Source: Candidatus Diapherotrites archaeon CG08_land_8_20_14_0_20_34_12 (GTDB lineage Archaea; Iainarchaeota; Iainarchaeia; Iainarchaeales; 0-14-0-20-34-12). From it: a stretch of DNA of 7,516 nt. Under the pieces are notes generated by a model, which saw only the letters and a program-made list of their open reading frames with translations, made no database searches and was not told where the DNA came from. Within the stretch, counting starts at the first letter, position 1; each line of letters opens with the position of its first letter. A program made the translations under genes and the position numbers. Shown here piece by piece: positions 1 to 5,811 of this stretch. The stretch is taken from contig PEXL01000031.1 in NCBI GenBank assembly GCA_002779065.1, positions 1-7,516 of the forward strand, read 5' to 3'.

Positions 1-1185
1 TTAATCCCTAAGATAAATTCTATTTTTCTGTCGCATGCCCATTTGGACCATTCGGGATATTTGCCATTTTTGGTGAAAAATGGTTTTAATGGAAAAATCT
101 TCTGCACTAAACCAACGCGGGATACAATTCAATTGCTGTTAAGCGATGCAGCAAGAATTGGAAAGGAAGAAGGAACGGCTATCTATAATTCTGCTGATGT
201 TTTGAAAACAATTTCTTTGGTTGAAATTGTTGAGTATGAAAAAGAGCAGAATATTTCAAAAAATATTTCTTTCAAATTTTTTAATGCAGGGCACATTATC
301 GGTGCGGCAATGATTTTGTTGAACATTAACCGAAAAAAAATTCTTTATACTGGTGATTTTAACACAAGGGAAACAAATGTTCTCCTATCTGCAAAAAATT
401 TCACCGAAAAAGATAAATTTGACTGTTTGATAATGGAATCTACCTATGGCAACAGAATTTCTCTTCCAAGCCTGAAAAATTCAAGCAAGGAATTAGCGGA
501 TCTGATAAATGAAACCGTTTCTAAAGGGGGAAGAGTATTAATTCCTGTATTTGCTGTTGGGAGAGCCCAGGAAATAATGTTTTTTTTGGAGAATTATTTA
601 AGGTCTGGCTATTTGAATAAATTAAATGTTTTTCTTGATGGCATGTTAATAAGGGCAAATAGGATATGCAGGCATAATGTAATTTATCTGAAACCAGAAA
701 TCATAAACAGAATCCTTATCGCTGATGATGATCCTTTCAAAAGTGAATTTATGCAAAAATCAAAAACAATCCACAAAAGAGATGTCCTAAGCAAAGAAAA
801 TGCAGTAATCCTGGCAACAAGCGGAATGCTAACTGCTGGTCCGTCTCTGACTTATTTAAAATTGCTTGCTCCGGATCCATTGAATGCAATTGTCCTTGTT
901 GGTTTTCAGGTAAAAGGTTCCTTAGGCCGAGAATTAATCGGAGGGATAAAAACAATAATGATTAGGGAGGAAGAAATTCCAGTAAATGCAAAGATAGCGC
1001 ATATTCCATTTTCTGCACATTCTGATTTCCATGATCTTATTAATTTTGCAAAAGCATTTAGGTCCAAAAAGATTTTTTTGGTGCACGGGGAAGAAGAAGC
1101 TATATTAGAACTTGGAAAATCCCTGAAGAAAAATACAAAAGCAAATATAATCCAGCCAGAGCTTTGCAAAGAATACCTAATCTGA
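1..1185 (+). CDS. Archaeal CPSF-like beta-CASP ribonuclease (5' truncated)
   Basis: Metal-dependent RNase of the metallo-beta-lactamase/beta-CASP family, expected to act in the cytoplasm on RNA 3' ends (processing, decay or termination). The frame is open to base 1, and codons 12-17 encode HAHLDH, the zinc-binding motif 2. A TTG at 43 lies inside this motif and cannot be the start, so the true start is left of the window. Further motifs follow: GHIIGAA (His at 292-294), YTGDFN (Asp at 355-357), ESTYG (beta-CASP motif A), VFAVGRAQE, ATSGMLTAGP, SLGREL, FSAHSD (motif C His) and a late VHGE. All expected catalytic positions visible here are intact. About 394 codons are present. Roughly this length lies downstream of the HxHxDH motif in both aCPSF1/FttA and the shorter aCPSF2, so presence or absence of N-terminal KH domains cannot be judged. 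The PTRD...SDAARI stretch resembles aCPSF2-type proteins in my memory, but this is weak. Family call is strong; subtype is open. Confidence 0.93.
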   Translation, partial: LIPKINSIFLSHAHLDHSGYLPFLVKNGFNGKIFCTKPTRDTIQLLLSDAARIGKEEGTAIYNSADVLKTISLVEIVEYEKEQNISKNISFKFFNAGHIIGAAMILLNINRKKILYTGDFNTRETNVLLSAKNFTEKDKFDCLIMESTYGNRISLPSLKNSSKELADLINETVSKGGRVLIPVFAVGRAQEIMFFLENYLRSGYLNKLNVFLDGMLIRANRICRHNVIYLKPEIINRILIADDDPFKSEFMQKSKTIHKRDVLSKENAVILATSGMLTAGPSLTYLKLLAPDPLNAIVLVGFQVKGSLGRELIGGIKTIMIREEEIPVNAKIAHIPFSAHSDFHDLINFAKAFRSKKIFLVHGEEEAILELGKSLKKNTKANIIQPELCKEYLI

Positions 1186-1192
1186 TTTCATT

Positions 1193-1215
1193 ATTAGCAT
1201 AACCTAATTCTTTTT
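1193..1215 (+). terminator. Possible terminator: weak stem plus T-tract
   Basis: ATTAG (1193-1197) and CTAAT (1204-1208) form a 5-bp stem with a 6-nt loop, followed at once by a T-rich run to 1215. It begins 8 nt after the nuclease stop codon. Archaeal termination depends mainly on U-tracts rather than stable hairpins, so the T-run is the more telling part. The stem is weak and AT-rich and could be chance. The T-run overlaps the TATA box of the next gene. Confidence 0.3.
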
Positions 1216-1218
1216 ATA
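1211..1218 (+). promoter_or_regulatory. TATA box of the pilin operon
   Basis: TTTTTATA is centred about 25 nt upstream of the ATG at 1240, the usual distance from an archaeal TATA box to the transcription start. Transcription would therefore start at or next to the ATG, giving a leaderless mRNA. In agreement, no Shine-Dalgarno sequence precedes 1240. A purine-rich BRE is not obvious upstream. It would drive the run of five pilin-like genes. Confidence 0.55.
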
Positions 1219-1239
1219 CCAAAAAGCCCTAATAAATAC

Positions 1240-1641
1240 ATGAAAAAATATGTTAATAATAAAGGGCAAGTAGCGACAGAATATCTTTTTCTGATGGCAG
1301 TTCTTTTAGGCATTATTGCGATTATTGCAGGTTATTCTTTTTTAACCTATCAAGAAACCGTTAAGATGCAGAACCTAAACAGTTCATTAAATGCATTGGG
1401 CAATGCTGCAAAATATGTGAAAGCAACAGGTTCAGGAAACAGCATTTTAACAAAGATAATTCTGCCCGAAGGAATCACCTCATCCAATATTTCTGGTGGA
1501 AAAATCACAATAGCAAGGAACGGGACAGATTTTACCAATACTCTTGATTTTAATCTTTCAGGAACTTTGCCTATCGAACAGGGAGTATATACTATTAGAG
1601 TGTATGCCACAGACAATAATGTTTCATTCCAGGCAATTTAA
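1240..1641 (+). CDS. Small archaeal type IV pilin (class III signal peptide)
   Basis: This is a 133-aa probable pilin subunit, likely a structural component of an extracellular fibre. The N-terminus is a textbook archaeal class III signal peptide: basic MKKYVNNKG, predicted cleavage after Gly9, then QVATEYLF with Glu14 at +5 of the mature protein, leading into a hydrophobic helix to about residue 36. The rest (about 45-133) alternates polar and hydrophobic residues as in a small beta-rich pilin head and ends with a strand-like stretch. It contains no cysteine. Five N-glycosylation sequons are present (Asn47, 83, 94, 105, 127), dense for its size. The start is fixed by the TATA spacing and the signal peptide; translation looks leaderless. 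It is first of five pilin-like genes, with a 10-nt gap to the next. The class III signal peptide call is strong; major rather than minor pilin is inference from size and first position. Confidence 0.85.
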   Translation: MKKYVNNKGQVATEYLFLMAVLLGIIAIIAGYSFLTYQETVKMQNLNSSLNALGNAAKYVKATGSGNSILTKIILPEGITSSNISGGKITIARNGTDFTNTLDFNLSGTLPIEQGVYTIRVYATDNNVSFQAI

Positions 1642-1642
1642 T

Positions 1643-1648
1643 GGGGAG
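1643..1648 (+). promoter_or_regulatory. Shine-Dalgarno site for the second pilin
   Basis: GGGGAG sits 3 nt before the ATG at 1652, directly after the stop codon of the first pilin. The spacing is short for an archaeal site. It supports 1652 as the start over upstream in-frame ATGs inside the previous gene. Confidence 0.45.
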
Positions 1649-1651
1649 AAT

Positions 1652-2011
1652 ATGTTCACAAAAAAAGCACAAGTATCTACTGAATTAATAGTGGCTGTTT
1701 CAATTCTGCTTGCTTTGCTTATTGTAATACTTTTATTTTCAGCCAATATGCGAATGCAGTCAGATATACTAAAAGAAAAGTCAGAATCAGTAAAGATTTG
1801 TTATTCTTTAGCATCATTGCTTTCAAAAGCAAATACCCAGAATTATTCGGTTACCCTATTTCAGCTGGATAAAAATACCAATATTTCAGGAAATGTGATA
1901 AAAATAGGGGATAATTCCTGCAATTTCTTTGGGTCCCTGCCAAACATAAACTTAACTGAAGGGACAATTGAAATAAAAAACAAAACAAATTTAGAGGTAA
2001 AGAATGTTTAA
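1652..2011 (+). CDS. Small pilin-like protein (class III signal peptide)
   Basis: This is a 119-aa pilin-like protein. It begins MFTKKA, with predicted cleavage after Ala6, then QVSTELIV with Glu11 at +5, and a hydrophobic helix to about residue 30. The frame stays open upstream to an ATG at 1544, but those extra 36 residues overlap the first pilin and would bury the signal peptide inside the protein, so I start at 1652. The soluble part has an amphipathic continuation of the helix (about 31-60) and then a short beta-type region. It has two cysteines, Cys50 and Cys90, which could form one disulfide between the helix and the head. Four N-glycosylation sequons occur (Asn64, 77, 100, 110). It overlaps the next gene by 8 nt, implying co-translation. 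It is probably a minor pilin of the same fibre; that role is inferred from size, signal and position. Confidence 0.82.
   Translation: MFTKKAQVSTELIVAVSILLALLIVILLFSANMRMQSDILKEKSESVKICYSLASLLSKANTQNYSVTLFQLDKNTNISGNVIKIGDNSCNFFGSLPNINLTEGTIEIKNKTNLEVKNV
1994..1998 (+). promoter_or_regulatory. Shine-Dalgarno site for the third pilin
   Basis: GAGGT, complementary to the archaeal 16S rRNA 3' end, lies 5 nt before the ATG at 2004, within the last codons of the upstream gene. It confirms 2004 as the start despite the 8-nt overlap. Confidence 0.6.
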
Positions 2012-2507
2012 AAAAATCCCTGAAAAATTTGAAAAGGCAAATAAAGGGCAGATAGTGTTGATAGATTTTGTCTTTGCTTTGTCAATTTTTCTGCTTTTGT
2101 TTGGAACCATTTATTTTTATTACTTAAATAATCTTGGGACATTTGAATCAGAGATTAAAATGAGGGAAATGCGGTCCCTGGCTGAAATGTCTTTAGATAC
2201 TTTGCTAAATAGCAAAGGCGTTCCAACAAATTGGTCTGCTTCAGATGTTACTGTCATTGGCATTGCATCAAATTCAAAAATAATCAATGAATCAAAGTTT
2301 TCAAAGATGCAGGCTTTGGGTTATGACGCTTTGAAGCAAAAATTGCTTTTTGGCAAATATGATGTTCTTTTGAAATTTAAGAATTCCCAGGAAACAATAA
2401 CTTTAGGCCAAGCGCCTTTGGATACAAATTATTTAAGAGTAACCTTAACTGCGATTGTTCTGAAAAAGGGGGTGAATACAAATGTTGAATTTACGGTTTA
2501 TGAATAA
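2004..2507 (+). CDS. Minor pilin-like protein
   Basis: This is a 167-aa pilin-like protein with a longer basic N-terminus (15 residues, lysine-rich, ending NKG), predicted cleavage after Gly15, then QIVLIDF and a hydrophobic helix to about residue 40. The acidic residue is Asp21, at +6 rather than the usual +5. An amphipathic helix follows (about 45-70), then GVPTNW (71-76), a pattern I associate with archaeal minor pilins, and a mixed alpha/beta head. There are no cysteines, and two sequons (Asn76, Asn95). The start is supported by a GAGGT site 5 nt upstream. It overlaps the preceding gene by 8 nt and the following VWA gene by 26 nt. It is most likely an anchored minor pilin of the same pilus. 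The signal-peptide-like N-terminus is clear; the head family rests on my recollection of similar proteins and not on a search. Confidence 0.8.
   Translation: MFKKIPEKFEKANKGQIVLIDFVFALSIFLLLFGTIYFYYLNNLGTFESEIKMREMRSLAEMSLDTLLNSKGVPTNWSASDVTVIGIASNSKIINESKFSKMQALGYDALKQKLLFGKYDVLLKFKNSQETITLGQAPLDTNYLRVTLTAIVLKKGVNTNVEFTVYE
2468..2475 (+). promoter_or_regulatory. Strong Shine-Dalgarno site for the VWA gene
   Basis: GGGGGTGA matches the archaeal consensus GGAGGTGA at all but one base and lies 6 nt before the ATG at 2482. It is the best ribosome binding site in the window. It sits inside the coding sequence of the third pilin and chooses 2482 over the next in-frame ATG at 2500, which has no such site. 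Confidence 0.75.
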
Positions 2508-4791
2508 AGGATTTGTGTTCACCATGGAAGTGTTTTTTGCAATTATTCTTGCATTAAGTTTTTTAGGATTGGCAATAATGAGCGTTTCTGAAAATACCAC
2601 AATAATTCAATATACCTCAAATGAATCATTAACCTCAGATGTCCTAAAAACCTTGGATTATAACGGATTTTTCCTTGAAATTTTAGATGATAATTCTTTA
2701 ACCTCGAGCCAGAAAATGGCAGTAATCAATTCAAAATTAAATGAATTAATGCCTGCAGATGTTGACTTTAATTTTAGCATAAGGGCATTTGATTCAAATA
2801 TTGAAAAATGTAAATCAAACCAAACGTTCAATAACTGTTTTTCAGAATCTTCTGGTTTGTTTCAATCAGTAGGAAATATTATCCCTGAAAATAAAGCAGT
2901 AACAAAGAAATCATTGACTTTAATGAGAAAACAGCCACCTTCTCAATGTAATATTTCCGGGCAGAAAGGCTCGCTTTCCCAAAAGTATCCTTTAAAAAAT
3001 CAGGAAAATTCTTTTGAATTATATTTCAGGGATTTTGACAATTATATTGCATATTTTGATGCTAATGATTTGAATATTGATTTCGGCATTTCAATAAGTC
3101 CGACAACTCAGTTAGAATGTGATCAGCAGATAAGGGCTGATATAAATGCAAGTGTCAGAAAAGCAGGAAGAAATCCGGCTGATGTAATGATGGTTTTAGA
3201 TAGGTCGGGCAGCATGGATGAATTTACTGTAAATTACATGAAATTATTTTCTGGAACTTTTAATAATGGTACAAGGACATGCACACAATGGTGGTTTGGC
3301 TGGTGCCAGAGCTGGCAGTATAATAATTGGGTTACCTTAGGCACATTTGACTGGAACTATGAAGCATTTGCCATAAAGATGAAATATACAGGTTATTCTG
3401 GATCTAACAAACCTCGCTTGAGATTATATTCACCAAAATTAAAATATTGGCCTTCTTCTTCAGGTTCGTATTCAAACTCACCAATAACAATTGAAGTTAA
3501 GGCCTCTAACTTAAGCAATTTGACTTATCCTTCAGGAGGAACATGGACCGTACAGGCATGGAGTGATGATTCAATTGATTATGATGTTAATATTTACAGA
3601 ACAAAACTTAATGCAGCAAAAACAGAAGCAATAACGTTTGTTAGTTTAGCAGATTGGGAAGATCAAGATTATTTGGGAGTAGTGTCCTATGCTTCCACAG
3701 CAAAAAAAGAATTGCCTTTAACCCCAAATCTTAATGCAGTAATAAATGCGATTCAAAGTTTAAGTGCCGGTGGCAGTACAGCAACAGGTTCTGGAATTTA
3801 TGCTGCAACAAAAGAATTGCAGCCTTTGCCAACAGGCCATGGAAGGGTAGAAGCAATAAAATTCCAAGTGTTATTGTCTGATGGTAAAACAAATGCAGGG
3901 CCTAGCTCTGCAACAGCAGCACAGGATGCAAAAAATAAAGGGATTACAATTTACACTATTGGCCTAGGATCTGATGCTGATGTAGCTGAGCTTACAACTA
4001 TTGCGACAATAACTGGAGGGCAATATTATTATGCAAATGATGAAAACTCATTACAATCTGTTTATGATGTAATTGCTGAAAAAATAGGAGAAAAATTACA
4101 GGGATCGCAAAAAGCATATGATGCCAATCTTTTAGTGCCCTTGCCAAAAGGTTCGCAAGTTCTTGATTTAGGTTCAGGAACATTAGTACAGCAAGCAGAT
4201 CAGAATTATATAAGCTATGCTATTGGGTATATGGATGCTGATCATCCGTGGGCTAGTTACTATATTATACAAATTCCGTGTAATGTTAATTATGCCTGTG
4301 ATTTGAATTCATTAAAATTTCCGGCAGAAGGGACTACTTTCTATTATGAAGATGTAAATGGCATCCCCAACAATAAACTTTGGAATATTTTTGCATTAAT
4401 CCCTTTCAAATACCGTGATTTAACTTTAGATATCATTCAAGCGCAAATAGTTTCAGATAACCAAATTCTGCTTGATGTAAATGTGCAGAATATTGGTTAT
4501 TTGAGTTCAGGCCAAGCAAAGCTTGATTTTTATCTGAATGACCCGATAAGCGGGCAATTCTTAAAACAAGAAACAGTAAATGGTTTCTGCGGCCAAAAAT
4601 CCCAGCCCTGCTCAAATTACTATCAAATTTTTTTAAATGAATCACTTTCAAGTACAGGCTATATTTATGCTATTGTGAATAGGGACAAAAGTATTGCTGA
4701 ATGTTTGAACAATAATGTTGTGCAGGCCTATTGTGTTCTAGCACCAAGAATGCAGTTTTATAAGATTGATTTGTCAATATGGAGAAAATGA
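2482..4791 (+). CDS. Pilin-anchored VWA-domain protein, candidate pilus tip adhesin
   Basis: This is a 769-aa probable surface protein held or assembled through a pilin-like N-terminus. Domains in order: basic MLNLRFMNKG with predicted cleavage after Gly10, then FVFTME (Glu16 at +6) and a helix to about residue 34; a pilin-like/beta region to about 230; a VWA domain at about 233-535; a beta-type region at about 540-640; and a CARDB-like domain at about 646-752. The VWA metal site is intact: DRSGS (Asp240, Ser242, Ser244), Thr433 in GGSTATG, and Asp467 in LLSDGKT. Residues of about 247-372 interrupt the VWA fold just after DxSxS; helix 1 resumes at KLNAAKTEA. Twelve cysteines fall mostly in close pairs, suggesting oxidative folding outside the cell. 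There is no C-terminal membrane segment. The start is set by the GGGGGTGA site. It shares a 4-nt ATGA overlap with the next gene. The domain calls are strong; the tip-adhesin role is inferred by analogy with VWA proteins of other pili. Confidence 0.9.
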   Translation: MLNLRFMNKGFVFTMEVFFAIILALSFLGLAIMSVSENTTIIQYTSNESLTSDVLKTLDYNGFFLEILDDNSLTSSQKMAVINSKLNELMPADVDFNFSIRAFDSNIEKCKSNQTFNNCFSESSGLFQSVGNIIPENKAVTKKSLTLMRKQPPSQCNISGQKGSLSQKYPLKNQENSFELYFRDFDNYIAYFDANDLNIDFGISISPTTQLECDQQIRADINASVRKAGRNPADVMMVLDRSGSMDEFTVNYMKLFSGTFNNGTRTCTQWWFGWCQSWQYNNWVTLGTFDWNYEAFAIKMKYTGYSGSNKPRLRLYSPKLKYWPSSSGSYSNSPITIEVKASNLSNLTYPSGGTWTVQAWSDDSIDYDVNIYRTKLNAAKTEAITFVSLADWEDQDYLGVVSYASTAKKELPLTPNLNAVINAIQSLSAGGSTATGSGIYAATKELQPLPTGHGRVEAIKFQVLLSDGKTNAGPSSATAAQDAKNKGITIYTIGLGSDADVAELTTIATITGGQYYYANDENSLQSVYDVIAEKIGEKLQGSQKAYDANLLVPLPKGSQVLDLGSGTLVQQADQNYISYAIGYMDADHPWASYYIIQIPCNVNYACDLNSLKFPAEGTTFYYEDVNGIPNNKLWNIFALIPFKYRDLTLDIIQAQIVSDNQILLDVNVQNIGYLSSGQAKLDFYLNDPISGQFLKQETVNGFCGQKSQPCSNYYQIFLNESLSSTGYIYAIVNRDKSIAECLNNNVVQAYCVLAPRMQFYKIDLSIWRK
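3220..3597 (+). other. Trp-rich domain inserted into the VWA fold
   Basis: This stretch encodes residues 247-372 of the VWA protein. It sits between the DxSxS metal loop and the helix that normally follows it at once in VWA domains. It holds a CX7C pair (Cys267/Cys275) with three Trp between the cysteines, nine Trp in all between residues 270 and 360, and strand-like stretches ending in TWTVQAWS and YDVNIY. The pattern looks like a beta-sandwich, somewhat like PPC-type or carbohydrate-binding modules; that fold guess is inference. Confidence 0.7.
4417..4737 (+). other. CARDB-like domain of the VWA protein
   Basis: This encodes residues 646-752. The layout fits CARDB (cell-adhesion-related) domains: an opening DLTLDIIQ, alternating strands with LLDVNVQNIGY, FYLND, and a closing SIAECLNNNV that parallels the usual IAE-x-N-NN ending. 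Two close cysteine pairs (703/710 and 741/751) lie inside it. The fold assignment is by pattern recognition alone. Confidence 0.6.
4781..4784 (+). promoter_or_regulatory. Candidate Shine-Dalgarno site for the large Cys-rich pilin
   Basis: GGAG lies 3 nt before the ATG at 4788 and 12 nt before the ATG at 4797. It lies within any product started at 4779, so it argues against that start. The 4788 start makes an ATGA overlap with the stop of the VWA gene, the usual arrangement for coupled translation. Confidence 0.4.
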
Positions 4792-5774
4792 CTTTTATGA
4801 AAATAAATTCAAAAGGAGCATTGTTTAGCTTCATGGTTTTGGTACTAATCCTAGGGCTTATTTTGCTTAATAGTTATATTGATGCATCAAGGCAAAATTC
4901 ATTTGGATTTGAAAATTCAATCTCCCTTTCAAAAGTGAATGAAAAAATTTCGAATGTCCAGAATAATATTGGAATTTTGCCAAAGGAAGGCAAATCAAAA
5001 CAGGTTTTCCAAAGGGTATTGCCATTCAATTATTCTTATGATGCCAATTCCCTAGATTTGAATTTTTCCCTGCCTTTTGAATCCTCAAAAATAAACAACT
5101 TTTTTGATTCAATAAATCTTTACAAAATTTTTGTTGAAGACCAAAATTATTCAAATCTTTATGATGATATTGCTGTTTCTTTATCTACCTTAAAGAATTC
5201 AGCGTGGGGCGGCAGCAATAACAATCTGCAGTTTTTGGTCCTGCCAATTTGCATGAGAATTAAAAATGAGGATTTGAATAAGATAGTATTTGAAGATGGA
5301 AATAGTTCTTTATGCTCACAGAGCTTTTCAATGTCAAGTGTAAAAAGGATTGACCTTAACATAATCCTTTATGATGCTGATTTTAATGCAATAAAATGTA
5401 ATGGAGCTGCCTGCCCGCAGGATAGTTATTCTCAGTCGAATCCCAATCCCTATCTAAATATTTATTTGGAAACAAAAAACTGCCCAACCTGTTTACTTTC
5501 CCAAAAAACAATAAGCAAGCATTTTTCCCCGGCTTTGGATTTTAATTTTTTCTTGTATTGCAATGGTGCAGGCTGCACCTCAAAACCAATCACGTTAATT
5601 GCCGGCCAGAAACTTTATGAATTTACATCAAAAACAAATACATTGTCAATAAAGTTTACTTTTAATCAGGAAATAGAAAGCTTTATGTTTTTAGATTTTA
5701 ATATTTTAGCAAGCACAGACAAAAATTATGGATCAAGCAAGGTAAAAGGGTCAAATATCCCCTTGCCGGATTGA
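4788..5774 (+). CDS. Large Cys-paired pilin-like protein lacking the acidic +5 residue
   Basis: This is a protein of about 328 aa with a pilin-like N-terminus: MTFMKINSKG, predicted cleavage after Gly10, then ALFSFMVL and a hydrophobic helix to about residue 28. No acidic residue occurs in the first part of the mature helix, unlike the four upstream pilins. The remainder is extracytoplasmic by this topology and rich in Asn, Ser and Phe. Numbered from 4788, eight cysteines occur: 155, 176, 204/209 (CNGAAC), 232/235 (CPTC) and 258/263 (CNGAGC). Four sequons are present (Asn81, 92, 120, 172). Starts at 4779, 4788 and 4797 are all possible; 4788 is preferred for its ATGA overlap with the VWA stop and a nearby GGAG, and 4797 would give an equally good signal peptide. 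I do not recognise the head family. Its size and missing acid recall GspK-type tip pseudopilins of type II secretion, which is analogy only. Confidence 0.78.
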   Translation: MTFMKINSKGALFSFMVLVLILGLILLNSYIDASRQNSFGFENSISLSKVNEKISNVQNNIGILPKEGKSKQVFQRVLPFNYSYDANSLDLNFSLPFESSKINNFFDSINLYKIFVEDQNYSNLYDDIAVSLSTLKNSAWGGSNNNLQFLVLPICMRIKNEDLNKIVFEDGNSSLCSQSFSMSSVKRIDLNIILYDADFNAIKCNGAACPQDSYSQSNPNPYLNIYLETKNCPTCLLSQKTISKHFSPALDFNFFLYCNGAGCTSKPITLIAGQKLYEFTSKTNTLSIKFTFNQEIESFMFLDFNILASTDKNYGSSKVKGSNIPLPD

Positions 5775-5775
5775 T

Positions 5776-5792
5776 AAAAAAGGATTTAAATA
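5776..5792 (+). promoter_or_regulatory. Promoter (BRE-like plus TATA) of the assembly genes
   Basis: A purine-rich run (AAAAAAGGA, 5776-5784) resembling a BRE is followed by TTTAAATA (5785-5792), close to the archaeal TATA consensus and centred about 24 nt upstream of the ATG at 5812. No Shine-Dalgarno sequence precedes 5812, so a leaderless or nearly leaderless transcript is likely. No T-tract ends the upstream gene here, so read-through from the pilin genes is also possible. Confidence 0.6.
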
Positions 5793-5811
5793 TAAAATAC
5801 GTTGTGTTAAC

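Noticed and set aside
43..1185. TTG at 43 as the start of the nuclease
   Set aside because: It lies inside the HAHLDH metal-binding motif, and the frame is open to base 1, so the gene continues beyond the left edge.
1211..1225. Inverted repeat TTTTT...AAAAA as an operator
   Set aside because: A five-base homopolymer pair in AT-rich DNA is expected by chance and part of it is accounted for by the TATA box.
1544..1651. A longer N-terminus for the second pilin starting at 1544
   Set aside because: The extra 36 residues overlap the first pilin and put an unlikely sequence ahead of the class III signal peptide; the ATG at 1652 has a ribosome site and a proper MFTKKA start.
5481..5492. CPTC as a zinc-binding or redox CxxC site
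   Set aside because: The protein is predicted to be extracytoplasmic and has other cysteines in local pairs; a structural disulfide is at least as likely and nothing else supports a redox fold.
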